Below, in pieces: positions 32,024 to 40,583 of a DNA stretch of 64,000 nucleotides. Both the position numbers and the translations under genes were made by a program. Within the stretch, counting starts at the first letter, position 1. Each line of letters opens with the position of its first letter. Source of the stretch: Kaistia soli DSM 19436 (lineage in GTDB: Bacteria > Pseudomonadota > Alphaproteobacteria > Rhizobiales > Kaistiaceae); the NCBI RefSeq assembly GCF_900129325.1, contig NZ_FQUP01000001.1, positions 372,001-436,000 of the forward strand, given 5' to 3'. The notes below the pieces were generated by a model. It did not search any database and was not told the origin of the DNA. It saw nothing but the letters and a program-made list of their open reading frames with translations.

Positions 32024-34017
32024 TGGCGCTCGGCTTTCCGCCTGTCCTCGGACTGATCGTCTCGGCGGTGGTGCAGGTCGTCGCACCGCCGGCGCCGCTG
32101 GTGCCCTCGGTCTGGATGACCGATCACCTTTTTGTCCCGGATGGGCCACGCGCCGGCGGTCGCTGGGACAAGGACCTGACGCCCTATGTCGCTGAGATCG
32201 TCGATACGCTCGGCCCCGAGTCGCCGCACACAATGGCCGTCTGTCGCAAGAGCGCGCAGACCGGCGTCTCGATCGCCGCAATCGGGCTCGCCGCCTCCTA
32301 TATCGATCGGGCGCCGTGCCGTATTGGTTACGCTCTGCCGACGATCGACGCGGTGCAGGAGTTCAACCGAGAGAAGCTGACGCCGACGATCGACAATACG
32401 AAAGAGCTGAAGGCGCGCATTCGGCCGCAGACGGCGCGGTCCGGCCTCGGTTCGACCGTCACCACTAAGCCGTTCTCCGGCGGTTCACTGCGCCTCATCA
32501 ACGCGAACGCGGCCGGCGAACTCAAGTCCAAGACGCTCAAGGTCGGCATCGGTGACGAAGTTGACGAGTGGGCCGACAATCTCGACGGCCAGGGCGATCC
32601 TTGGGAACTCTTCCTAAACCGCTTCATCTCGTTTCATGCGACCGGCGACTATCGCGTCCTGGCGCTCTCGACGCCGACGCTGCTTGGCTCGTCACGGATA
32701 GATGCCCTCTATCTGCGTGGCGATCAACGTCGCTGGCATATCGACTGCCCGCAATGCGGCGATGCGATCGTGCTGGAATTCCAGCATCTGAAGTTTGAAC
32801 GGAAGCCGCCTTATCTGGCGCACTATGTAGCGCCCTGCTGCGGCCGTCCGATTGAACATCACGAGAAGGCCGCGCTTGTCCGCGAGGGTCGGTTCGTTCC
32901 GACCAATGCCGACGGTCTGTACCCGAGCTTCCATGTCGACGCTCTGATCTCGCAGCTGACGACATGGGATAAGATCGCCGAAGCATGGCTGCTGGCAGAG
33001 GGGATTGAGCAGAAGGAAAAGGCCTTCTTCAACAATGTGCTCGGCCTTCCATACGAGATCCGCGGTGACGCACCCGATCACGTCCGCTTGCTCGAGCGCC
33101 GCGACGACTATTCCGAGAACATCATTCCGCCGCTCGGACTGTTGTTCGTCGCGGCAGCCGACGTGCAGCATTCTGGTATCTGGGTCGAGGCGGTTGCCTT
33201 CGCGCCGGATCGTCGCAGCTGGTCGATCACGGCGCGCTTTCTTGAGGGCGACACGACCGATCCGCAGTCCGGGGCCTTCCTAAAGCTCGCCGCGTTCTAT
33301 GACGAGCGCTTCAAGGATGCCTATGGAAACGACCGCCAGATCGACGCGTTGGCGATCGACGCCGGCGATGGCGGTCGCGCCAACCAAGTCTATGCCTTCA
33401 CGCGCAGCCGGGCCCGGGCTTATGCGATCAAGGGTGTTCCCGGTTGGAATCGCCCGGCCATCGGTACGCCAACCGATGTCGCGATCACGCTGAAAGGCGT
33501 CAAGATCAAGGGACGCTCGCGTCTCTGGCCGGTTGGAACATGGTCGCTGAAGGCCGAGTTCTACGCCAACCTCCGCAAAGATGGTCGAAAAGCCGGACAG
33601 GAGATCGACCCGCCCGGCTACTGTCACTTCGGCGAACACAACGACCTCGGCTATTTCAAGCAAATCACGGCCGAATATCTCGCGGAACAGTCCGTCCGAG
33701 GCCGCACGACAGTCGCATGGAAGCGGACGGGGCCAAACCATCTGCTCGATGCGCGGGTCTACGCGATGGCGATGGCCGAGCATCTCGGCTTGACCCGGAA
33801 AACCAAGCAAGAGTGGCAGGCGCTAGCGCGGATCTACGCGCCGTCTGCCGATGATGGATCGCTTTTCGCAACCGCACCGCTCGTTGCAGAACGCGACGCC
33901 GCGCCGGCCGTCGCTCCAACGACTGTGGCGGCAGAGTTCGCGCGCTCGATTGAACAGAAACGCAGTGTCGTTCGGACAGCACCTGTTCGCCGCGTCCGCT
34001 CAAAGGGGATTTCCTGA
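32023..34017 (+). CDS. Phage terminase large subunit (GpA family)
   Basis: The 664-aa protein resembles lambda gpA-type terminases. A Walker-A-like CRKSAQTGVS occurs near residue 75, Walker B IGDEVDEW near 185, a zinc-like CPQCGD...CCGRPIEH, and a C-terminal nuclease with FVAAADVQHSGIWVE. It cuts concatemeric phage DNA and pumps it into the prohead using ATP. Being GpA family, packaging from a cos site is the expectation. It overlaps the gene after it by one base. Confidence 0.93.
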   Translation: MALGFPPVLGLIVSAVVQVVAPPAPLVPSVWMTDHLFVPDGPRAGGRWDKDLTPYVAEIVDTLGPESPHTMAVCRKSAQTGVSIAAIGLAASYIDRAPCRIGYALPTIDAVQEFNREKLTPTIDNTKELKARIRPQTARSGLGSTVTTKPFSGGSLRLINANAAGELKSKTLKVGIGDEVDEWADNLDGQGDPWELFLNRFISFHATGDYRVLALSTPTLLGSSRIDALYLRGDQRRWHIDCPQCGDAIVLEFQHLKFERKPPYLAHYVAPCCGRPIEHHEKAALVREGRFVPTNADGLYPSFHVDALISQLTTWDKIAEAWLLAEGIEQKEKAFFNNVLGLPYEIRGDAPDHVRLLERRDDYSENIIPPLGLLFVAAADVQHSGIWVEAVAFAPDRRSWSITARFLEGDTTDPQSGAFLKLAAFYDERFKDAYGNDRQIDALAIDAGDGGRANQVYAFTRSRARAYAIKGVPGWNRPAIGTPTDVAITLKGVKIKGRSRLWPVGTWSLKAEFYANLRKDGRKAGQEIDPPGYCHFGEHNDLGYFKQITAEYLAEQSVRGRTTVAWKRTGPNHLLDARVYAMAMAEHLGLTRKTKQEWQALARIYAPSADDGSLFATAPLVAERDAAPAVAPTTVAAEFARSIEQKRSVVRTAPVRRVRSKGIS

Positions 34018-34232
34018 TGCCCGTCATCGACCTTGCAATGGCCCAAGCCCAGCTTGCTGCCTGGCTGGAGGCGTCGGCTGCAGTCGCCAGGAACCAGGAA
34101 TACCGCATTGGCGACCGGACGTTGCGCCGTGTGGATGCCGCTGAGATCCGCAATCAGATCGACTATTGGGAAGGCAAGGTCCTGGCCGCATCGCCACGCC
34201 GTAGCCGCACGCGCTACGTGGTGACGCAGTGA
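34017..34232 (+). CDS. DUF6148 / gpW-like head-tail connector protein, 71 aa
   Basis: The sequence LAMAQAQLAAWLEASAAVAR, EYRIGDRTLRRVDAAEIRNQ matches the DUF6148 family and lies where lambda gpW lies, between terminase and portal. It probably plugs or stabilises the portal vertex after packaging. It overlaps the portal gene start by four bases. Confidence 0.8.
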   Translation: MPVIDLAMAQAQLAAWLEASAAVARNQEYRIGDRTLRRVDAAEIRNQIDYWEGKVLAASPRRSRTRYVVTQ

Positions 34233-35797
34233 GCCGACTGCCGACCGTCCATCCGACATTTGCTGACCGGCTCGTCAACTGGTTCAACCCGGTTGCGGGC
34301 GCTCAGCGTCTGCGGGCGCGCATGATGACTGCAGCGCTCGGCGGCTACACCGGCGGTCGCCGCGATCGCCGTTCGACGCGCAACTGGCGCGGCAAGGAAG
34401 AGAGCGCCAACGTCGCGGTTATTCCCGACCTGCCGGATCTGCGTTGGCGGTCCCGCGATCTCATTCGAAACATGCCGCTCGCGGGCGGTGCGATCGCCAC
34501 GAATGTGACCAATGTCATTGGAGATGGCCTGGTCCCGCGGCCGCAAATCGATCGCGAACTTCTTGGACTCAGTGAGATCGAGGCCGACAGATGGCAGGCC
34601 CAAGCGCGTCGCGAGTTCATGCTCTTTGCCATGCGCTCGGATTTCACGCGTGTGCAGAACTTTTTCGAGCAGCAGCAGCTCGTCTTCCGGGCACAACTCG
34701 AATCTGGGGACGTGCTCGCGGTGCGGAGGTTTCGGCGCGATGCGGGCGACAGCTACGGACTAAAGGTGCAGATCGTCGAGGCTGATCGCCTCTGCAATCA
34801 GGATTACCAGGCCGACAGCGACACGCTGGTCGCCGGCGTCGTCATCAATGCCGACGGCGTGCATACCAGCTATCAGATCGCCGATCGTCATCCGCTCGAT
34901 ATCCGCAATCAGGGTGCGCGGTGGACGACCGTCCCGGCCCGCGACACATTTGGTGATCCACTCGTCATCCACATGTTTGAGCGGCTGCGCCCCGACCTTG
35001 CACGCGGGGTGCCGTACCTCGCGCCCGTCATCGAAGCGCTGAAGATGCTCAGCGATTATGCCGAGGCCGAGCTGAAATCAGCTCTGATCTCGGCCATGCT
35101 CACCGTCTTCATCACGCGGCCGGACGCTGGCAATGAAGACGCGCCGCCGGTCATCGGGGACGCGGCCGCCAATGCGGCTGCGAATGAGGTTGAGCTTGGC
35201 AGCGGCGCGATTGTCGACTTGGCACCGGGCGAGAAGCCGGAATTCGTCAACCCCGGCAGGCCTAATCCTGAGTTCGATCCGTTTGTCCTGTCGATCCTGC
35301 GTCAGGTTGGCGTCGCCCTCGACCTGCCCTTCGAGATCTTGATCAAGCATTTTACGTCGAGCTATTCGGCCTCGCGGGCAGCGCTCGAAATGGCGTGGCA
35401 GATGTTCAGGCGCCGCCGGACGCTCGTTGCCGATCGCTTCTGCGATCCCGTTTATGCGTGGCTGATCACCGAGGCTGTGGCGAGTGGCCGGCTGATCGCG
35501 CCGGGGTTCTTCGAGGATCCTGTTGTTCGCGCCGCATGGCTCGGATGCGAATGGGACGGCACGTCGCCAATCGCCCTTGATCCGAAGAAAGAGGCTGATG
35601 CCGACAAGGTCGACCTCGAGACGGGGGCCAAGACGCTTGAGGAGATCACCCAGCAGCGCACCGGCGGCAACTGGCGACGCAAGATCGAACAGCGCGGCCT
35701 CGAGGAAAAATTGAAACGCGAGGTGGGCATGCTGGCGGCGACCCCGTCTCAGCCGACGCCTGACCCGCTCGCCCCTGCCGATCCCCTGGAGGAATGA
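34229..35797 (+). CDS. Phage portal protein, lambda family
   Basis: The 522-aa protein matches lambda gpB-type portals: LRWRSRDLIRNMPLAGGAI near 80, an ADRLCNQDYQAD segment, HMFERLRPDLARGVPYLAP and YSASRAALEMAWQMF. Twelve copies form the DNA channel of the head. The C-terminus has the typical Gln/Lys-rich tail. It starts at GTG 34229, overlapping the gpW-like stop. Confidence 0.92.
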   Translation: MSRLPTVHPTFADRLVNWFNPVAGAQRLRARMMTAALGGYTGGRRDRRSTRNWRGKEESANVAVIPDLPDLRWRSRDLIRNMPLAGGAIATNVTNVIGDGLVPRPQIDRELLGLSEIEADRWQAQARREFMLFAMRSDFTRVQNFFEQQQLVFRAQLESGDVLAVRRFRRDAGDSYGLKVQIVEADRLCNQDYQADSDTLVAGVVINADGVHTSYQIADRHPLDIRNQGARWTTVPARDTFGDPLVIHMFERLRPDLARGVPYLAPVIEALKMLSDYAEAELKSALISAMLTVFITRPDAGNEDAPPVIGDAAANAAANEVELGSGAIVDLAPGEKPEFVNPGRPNPEFDPFVLSILRQVGVALDLPFEILIKHFTSSYSASRAALEMAWQMFRRRRTLVADRFCDPVYAWLITEAVASGRLIAPGFFEDPVVRAAWLGCEWDGTSPIALDPKKEADADKVDLETGAKTLEEITQQRTGGNWRRKIEQRGLEEKLKREVGMLAATPSQPTPDPLAPADPLEE

Positions 35798-35800
35798 CCG

Positions 35801-37027
35801 ATGCCGCACCGACTGATCGTCAATGACGAACTCGTTCTCTATGGCTATGTCGGCATCGCCAGCTGGTTTGATGAGAGCGGCTTCACAGCCCGCGAGGTCA
35901 TCGAGGCGCTCGCTGAAATCGAAGGCGACGTTGTCGTCCGGATCAATTCGCCGGGTGGCATAGCGACCGAGGGCAGCGCGATCTATGCGGCCCTGGTTGC
36001 TCATGACGGCACTGTCACGGTTCGCATCGAGGGCATCGCCGCTTCGGCTGCCTCCGTTATCGCGATGGCGGGCGAAGAGATCATCATGGCCAACGGGTCC
36101 CTGATGATGATCCACGATCCCGCCGGCGTCACGATTGGCACGGCAGCGGATCACCGCGCGACGGCGGTTGCTCTTGACGTGATGGCGGGCGCGATGGCCC
36201 GGATCTATGCGAAGCGCTCAGGCAAGAGCGTTGCTGAGGCGCGCGCCATCATGCAGGCCGAGACCTGGTTCGATGGATCCGAAGCTGTTGCGCAAGGCTT
36301 CGCCACAAGCGACGAGACTGGCGGCGCGATCGAGGCCGCCGTGCCCATTTTCGACTATCGCAGTTTCCAGCATGCCCCCGATCGGCTCGTCGCGCAGGCC
36401 GATCGCTGGCGATCCGAAGGTCGCAAGCTTGCGGCGTTCGGGCAGCCCACCGCCAGCGCGATCTCTACCAGCCCGGCCACGGTCGTTGCCTCGCCGGCGT
36501 CAGCTTCAACAGGAACGAAGGAGGCCACCGTGCCCGAAATGAAAGACATCACGCTTTCGATGGTCCGCGAACAGCGCGGCGACCTGGTCAAGGAGTTGCT
36601 TGCATCTGCCGACGTGACGGCGATGGCGACGGCAAGCGCGGCTGCTGAGCGCGACCGGATACTTGGAATCGAAAATCTCGGCGCGACCGGTCATGACGCG
36701 CTCGTCGCGGAGATGAAGGCCGACGGCAAGACTTCGCCGGCCGAGGCCGCGCTGCGCATCATGGGCGCCGAAAAGGCGACCCGTGGCACGCGTATGCAGG
36801 CCCTGGCGGATGCCGACAAGACGGTCCCGGTTGCGACGGCGCCGACGGCCAATCCGCAGCCCGCCGCGCCTGTCGCTCCTGTTCCGGTCGTGGCGGCTTC
36901 GCCCGACGGCTGGAAGGCCGAATTTGTGGCTTCGGCAGACCTGCAAGCGGAGTTCCGCAGCGTTGAAGCCTATGTCGCCTTCAAGTCGGCGACCGCAGAC
37001 GGCCGCGCCCGCATCAAGGCGGCCTGA
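35801..37027 (+). CDS. ClpP-like head maturation protease with scaffold region
   Basis: Residues 1-190 form a ClpP/S49-like serine protease. INSPGGIATEGSAIY is the oxyanion-hole region, S82 in IAASAASVIA the nucleophile, and H105 in MMIHDP the base. Residues 230-408 are a helical, low-complexity region that would act as scaffold, then be cleaved. It follows the portal by three bases, as in lambda C/Nu3. Confidence 0.88.
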   Translation: MPHRLIVNDELVLYGYVGIASWFDESGFTAREVIEALAEIEGDVVVRINSPGGIATEGSAIYAALVAHDGTVTVRIEGIAASAASVIAMAGEEIIMANGSLMMIHDPAGVTIGTAADHRATAVALDVMAGAMARIYAKRSGKSVAEARAIMQAETWFDGSEAVAQGFATSDETGGAIEAAVPIFDYRSFQHAPDRLVAQADRWRSEGRKLAAFGQPTASAISTSPATVVASPASASTGTKEATVPEMKDITLSMVREQRGDLVKELLASADVTAMATASAAAERDRILGIENLGATGHDALVAEMKADGKTSPAEAALRIMGAEKATRGTRMQALADADKTVPVATAPTANPQPAAPVAPVPVVAASPDGWKAEFVASADLQAEFRSVEAYVAFKSATADGRARIKAA

Positions 37028-37088
37028 CCTTCGCCCTCCCGCAACCGGCCGCGTCGAAGGCGGCCCTGACGTACTGGAGATCTAAGAA

Positions 37089-37514
37089 ATGACCACGCTT
37101 GCCGCGGACGCTGTCCGCGATTATTCGCTCGGCGAGATCGAGGAGTATCCGGTCATCGCCGCCGACATCATCTATCAGGGTGCCGCTGTAGGCGAGAATG
37201 GTTCGGGTTATGCCCGTCCCCTAGTCGCCGGCGACCCCTTCCTTGGTTTTGCCGATCGTCAGGTCGATAATTCAGCCGGCGCCGCAGGCGCCAAGACGGT
37301 GCGCGTCAAGACAAAGGGCAGGCTCACCCTGGCGATCGCCGCGATCGCGATCACCGCCAATGATCATCCGGCTGTGTATGCGTCCGACGACGACACCTTT
37401 ACGTTGACCGTCGGCACCAACACCCTCATCGGCTATGTGAGCCGCTGGGTCTCGACCGGTGTCGCCGTTGTCGAGTTCGATACCGCCCTCGTCAAGGCCG
37501 CGTTGCAGGCCTGA
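37089..37514 (+). CDS. Capsid decoration-like protein (DUF2190-like), 141 aa
   Basis: This beta-rich protein (IEEYPVIAADIIYQGAAVGE, GDPFLGFADRQVDN) lies between protease and capsid, where lambda gpD lies. It resembles DUF2190 decoration proteins in having the Y-V-A-G-D-P/LGF pattern. It likely cements the outside of the mature head. The evidence is position and fold composition. Confidence 0.6.
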   Translation: MTTLAADAVRDYSLGEIEEYPVIAADIIYQGAAVGENGSGYARPLVAGDPFLGFADRQVDNSAGAAGAKTVRVKTKGRLTLAIAAIAITANDHPAVYASDDDTFTLTVGTNTLIGYVSRWVSTGVAVVEFDTALVKAALQA

Positions 37515-37589
37515 TCTGTCGCCGAAGGCCCGGCGTTTCGGGCGCCCTCCGGCTCCGCTTCTCACCCCTGACAATCTGGAGAGTTACCC

Positions 37590-38513
37590 ATGGCGCCCAA
37601 CCGCCTGCTGACCAGCCGTGCCATCATCGGCGAATTCTACAACCGCCTCACCGTCGCCCCTGCCGGCTGGATCGGCCGCTATGCGATGAAGATCTCGTCC
37701 AACCAGGCCAGCGAAAGCTATGGCTGGCTCGGCATGGTTCCGACCATGCGCGAGTGGGTCGGTGGCCGCCAGGCAAAGGATCTTCGGGAGAACGGCTTCA
37801 ACCTTGCCAACAAGGATCATGAAGCAACGCTTGAGATCAATGTATCGGATCTTCGGCGCGATGCGTCAGGCCAGATCCTCGTTCGCATCGGCGAGCTTGC
37901 CAATCGTGCGCAGTCCTATCCTGCGAAGCTGATGTCGGCCCTGATCATCAATGCAGAGTCGACGACCTGCTATGATGGCCAGTACTTTTTCGACACTGAT
38001 CACAGTGAGGGCAACTCTGGTTCGCAGAGCAACGACATCTCGTACGATGTCGCGACGCCGACCAAGCCGACCGTGGAGGAGATGCGCGACGCCATTCTCG
38101 CCGGCATCCAGCAGGTCATCGGCCTGAAGGATGATCAGGGCGAGCCGATGAACGAGGGGGCGACCCAGTTCGAGGTCATGGTGCCGATCTCGCTCTGGGG
38201 TACCGCCGTTTCGGCGGTCTCGCTGCAGACCCTCGGTGGTGGCGCGACCAACATTCTGCCGAACCTCGCGAACCTGCAGATCGTCGTCGTGCCGAATGTG
38301 CGGCTGACCTGGACGGACCGCTTTGCGATCTTCCGGACCGATGGCGAGACGAAGCCCTTCATCCTGCAGGAGGAGCTGCCGATTTCGGTCGACGCCATTG
38401 CCGAGGGCTCCGAGCTGGAGTTCAAGGAGAAGAAGCACTGGTATGGCGTCCAGTGGGCCGGCAACGTCGGCTACGGGTACTGGCAGCACGCCTGCCTTGT
38501 GACGCTCACCTGA
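37590..38513 (+). CDS. Mu-like major capsid protein (gpT family)
   Basis: The 307-aa protein has the Mu gpT pattern: an N-terminal FYNRLTVAPAGWIGRYAMKI, WLGMVPTMREWVGGRQAKDL, NLANKDHEATLEI, FFDTDHSEG, and a C-terminal KKHWYGVQWAGNVGYGYW. It adopts the HK97 capsid fold. A Mu-type capsid after lambda-type terminase and portal marks modular exchange. RBS GGAGA precedes ATG 37590. Confidence 0.92.
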   Translation: MAPNRLLTSRAIIGEFYNRLTVAPAGWIGRYAMKISSNQASESYGWLGMVPTMREWVGGRQAKDLRENGFNLANKDHEATLEINVSDLRRDASGQILVRIGELANRAQSYPAKLMSALIINAESTTCYDGQYFFDTDHSEGNSGSQSNDISYDVATPTKPTVEEMRDAILAGIQQVIGLKDDQGEPMNEGATQFEVMVPISLWGTAVSAVSLQTLGGGATNILPNLANLQIVVVPNVRLTWTDRFAIFRTDGETKPFILQEELPISVDAIAEGSELEFKEKKHWYGVQWAGNVGYGYWQHACLVTLT

Positions 38514-38528
38514 TCGACGCTCTGACAG

Positions 38529-38551
38529 TCCGGCCGCTTTGCGCGGCCGGA
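38529..38551 (+). other. Intra-operon stem-loop after the capsid gene
   Basis: TCCGGCCGC and GCGGCCGGA form a perfect 9-bp stem with loop TTTGC. There is no T-run, so it may be a processing or stabilising element that keeps capsid mRNA abundant rather than a terminator. Confidence 0.4.
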
Positions 38552-38579
38552 TCATCGGATCGTCGAAAGGAAACCCATC

Positions 38580-38897
38580 ATGCAAAGTTATCGAATTGTT
38601 GGCGGGACCGCCCATATCGGTCTCGGCGAAGTCGTCGTGCTCACCCATGCGCAGTTCGCCTCGCGAGCGCACAATGTCGATGTCGTGCGCCGCTCCGGCA
38701 AACGGGTCGAAGTGCGCGCCCGCGTTCCGCTTGAATTCAAGGACGGCGAAATCATCGGCCTTCATGCCGAGCCGCCCAAGAATATCGTCCATCTCCTTGT
38801 CGCCGAGGAAAAGGGCGAGAAGGCGAAGGAACCGCCGCCGATTACGGGTGGTCCTCCGCAAGAACCTCCGGCTCCCCCTGAGCCGCCGGCCGCCTGA
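38580..38897 (+). CDS. Phage head-region hypothetical protein, 105 aa
   Basis: A compact beta-rich N-terminal half (YRIVGGTAHIGLGEVVVLTH) is followed by an acidic segment and a Pro-rich tail (PPPITGGPPQEPPAPPEPP). It lies directly after the capsid and overlaps the joining protein by one base. No family is certain. It could be a small head-completion factor. Confidence 0.6.
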   Translation: MQSYRIVGGTAHIGLGEVVVLTHAQFASRAHNVDVVRRSGKRVEVRARVPLEFKDGEIIGLHAEPPKNIVHLLVAEEKGEKAKEPPPITGGPPQEPPAPPEPPAA

Positions 38898-39214
38898 TGG
38901 CTGTCGAGAGCGATGCCGATCGGGCCGTGTTCGTCAATCCAGACGAATTCGGCCGGGTCGCGCTCTATGCCAAGGCGGGCGCAGCGGAAGCTGTAGCCGT
39001 CCCGGTTCTGCACGATCTTCCGTCGACGCAGCTTTTCGACGGACCTGGGCTCGCATCTGACGAGCCGAGCCTGACCGTCCGGATCTTCGATCTTCCCGTC
39101 GGCTATGGCGTCGATGACGTCGTCACCGTCGATGGCGCGACCTACGCCGTGCGCAAGATCGACCGCGACGGGCGGGGCATGGCACGGCTGCAGCTTGAGG
39201 ACATAGGGGAATGA
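38897..39214 (+). CDS. Head-tail joining protein (gpFII-like)
   Basis: The 105-aa protein starts AVESDADRAVFVNPDEFGRV, has a short DEPSLTVRIFDLPVG stretch and ends with GDDVVTVDGATYAVRKI-like beta strands. This agrees with the lambda FII/Gifsy-2 family that joins head and tail. It is placed correctly between head and tail genes. Confidence 0.75.
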   Translation: MAVESDADRAVFVNPDEFGRVALYAKAGAAEAVAVPVLHDLPSTQLFDGPGLASDEPSLTVRIFDLPVGYGVDDVVTVDGATYAVRKIDRDGRGMARLQLEDIGE

Positions 39215-39654
39215 ACCACGCCCGTATGTTGATCCGCGATGCCGCAGCGGCGGCCCTCACGGGGCTTGATACGACCGGCACGCAAGTCAAGGCGAGTTGG
39301 CCCTACGCGACGGCGCCGGAACAACTGCCTGCGCTCCGTATCTTCATGCCCAGCGAAGATCTCGACGATCAACTTTCCAATCTGAACAGTCGGACCGGCC
39401 GTGTCGTCACGATGATTGTCATCGGCTATGCCGCCGGCGCCCTCGTCGCCGACACGCTGGACAGGATTGCGGCTGAAACCGAGGTGGCCCTTGCCGCCAG
39501 CGGCAATCTCGGCGGGCTCGTCAAGGCCATCGACTATCGCGGCACGACTGTCGATATCGACGGCGATGGCACCAAGCGCTCCGGCGAAATCCGGCTCACC
39601 TTCGGCGTCCGCTATCGCACGGCCGTCGCCGATCCCTCACAGACAACCAACTGA
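39211..39654 (+). CDS. Tail terminator-like protein (minor tail protein U/Z type)
   Basis: This 147-aa protein begins MNHARMLIRDAAAAALTG and has an alternating alpha/beta pattern with IFMPSEDLDDQLSNLNSRTG and IRLTFGVRYRT. It fits gpU-type proteins that cap the tail tube and stop its growth. It overlaps the joining protein by four bases. Confidence 0.72.
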   Translation: MNHARMLIRDAAAAALTGLDTTGTQVKASWPYATAPEQLPALRIFMPSEDLDDQLSNLNSRTGRVVTMIVIGYAAGALVADTLDRIAAETEVALAASGNLGGLVKAIDYRGTTVDIDGDGTKRSGEIRLTFGVRYRTAVADPSQTTN

Positions 39655-39664
39655 GGACATCGCC

Positions 39665-40063
39665 ATGGGCGTCCATATCGGCAATGAAGGCCAGGTCAAG
39701 ATCGGTGCCAATGTCATCGCTGAGGTCACCGGATTTCAGATCACCGAAAATGCGGCGGTGGCGGATACGTCCACGCTCAGCACGGCGTGGGATACGCATC
39801 TGGCCGGTTCGAAGAGTTGGTCGGCTCAGATCGATTGCTGGTGGGATGAGACCGATGCGGACGGACAGGGCGCGCTCGAGGTCGGCTCGACCGTCTCGCT
39901 GCTGAACCTCTACTGTGCCGGATCCTCCGTCGGCGACACGTATTTCACCGGCGATGGCACCGTGACGCAGATCACGCGGCAGGTCGCCCGCAACCAGACG
40001 CAGACCGCGTCTTTCCAGGTGCAGGGCAATGGCCAGCTGGCCAAGGCGACCGTGCTGGCCTGA
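39665..40063 (+). CDS. Major tail tube protein
   Basis: The 132-aa protein (MGVHIGNEGQVKIGANVIAE, VTGFQITENAAVADTSTLST) has the beta-sandwich pattern and repeated Gly/Thr turns of siphovirus tail tube subunits, with QVARNQTQTASFQV near the end. Many copies stack around the tape measure. I start it at ATG 39665; longer frames are out of register with the preceding gene. Confidence 0.8.
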   Translation: MGVHIGNEGQVKIGANVIAEVTGFQITENAAVADTSTLSTAWDTHLAGSKSWSAQIDCWWDETDADGQGALEVGSTVSLLNLYCAGSSVGDTYFTGDGTVTQITRQVARNQTQTASFQVQGNGQLAKATVLA

Positions 40064-40101
40064 TCTCAAGCTTTCCTTCTCTTCATCCTCTGGAAATCAC
40101 C

Positions 40102-40437
40102 ATGAACATCATTGACCGTGTACAGCGGCACTATGACGACCTCGGACGCAAGTCGATCGACGTCCCCGAATGGGGAGAAGATAACACCCCGCTCAAGATC
40201 TACTGGACGCCGCTCACGGCGCTTCAGCATCGCAAGATCGTCACCGGTGAGGATGGCCGCACGGCCAAGCTTCTCGTCAGCGTGCTGATCATGAAGGCCG
40301 AGGACGGCGACGGGCGGCGTATCTTCAAGGAAGAGGATCGCGGCGTGCTCATGAGTAAGGTCGATCTGCACGTCATCACGCGCGTCGCCAACGCCATCCT
40401 CGCCGAACGCACGATCGAGGAACTCGAAAAAAACTGA
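40102..40437 (+). CDS. Tail assembly chaperone (gpG-like)
   Basis: The 111-aa protein sits between the tail tube and the tape measure, the position of lambda G. It is acidic and helical (MKAEDGDGRRIFKEEDRGVL, HVITRVANAILAERTIEELE). Its last codons lie on a slippery heptamer, so a portion of ribosomes should shift and add a 48-residue tail (the T part of G-T). The ratio of the two products controls tail assembly in many phages. Confidence 0.82.
   Translation: MNIIDRVQRHYDDLGRKSIDVPEWGEDNTPLKIYWTPLTALQHRKIVTGEDGRTAKLLVSVLIMKAEDGDGRRIFKEEDRGVLMSKVDLHVITRVANAILAERTIEELEKN
40428..40434 (+). promoter_or_regulatory. Slippery site A AAA AAC for -1 ribosomal frameshift
   Basis: The reading frame is GAA-AAA-AAC-TGA, so the heptamer A-AAA-AAC stands exactly one base before the stop. 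Both tRNAs can re-pair in the -1 frame (AAA-AAA), after which CTG-ATG-GAC continues into the 47-codon frame at 40437. The fusion would be 159 residues. Confidence 0.8.
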
Positions 40438-40580
40438 TGGACGATCCCGAGCGCGTCTTCCTCTTCGCGCTCGCGGATCACTTCGGCATGCCCGTCGCGG
40501 ACCTCGAGACGCGGCTTCCGCATGAGGAACTGAGCGAGTGGGTCGCCTGGCAGCGGGTGATGAAGCGGATGCGGGGCTGA
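40437..40580 (+). CDS. Frameshift extension (gpT-like part of tail chaperone), 47 codons
   Basis: It starts at ATG 40437 sharing a base with the TGA (TGATG), but is most likely expressed by -1 shifting from the upstream gene. The sequence MDDPERVFLFALADHFGMPV, WVAWQRVMKRMRG is helical and conserved-looking. It is too short for a stand-alone protein and occupies the expected T position. Confidence 0.72.
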   Translation: MDDPERVFLFALADHFGMPVADLETRLPHEELSEWVAWQRVMKRMRG

Positions 40581-40583
40581 GGC

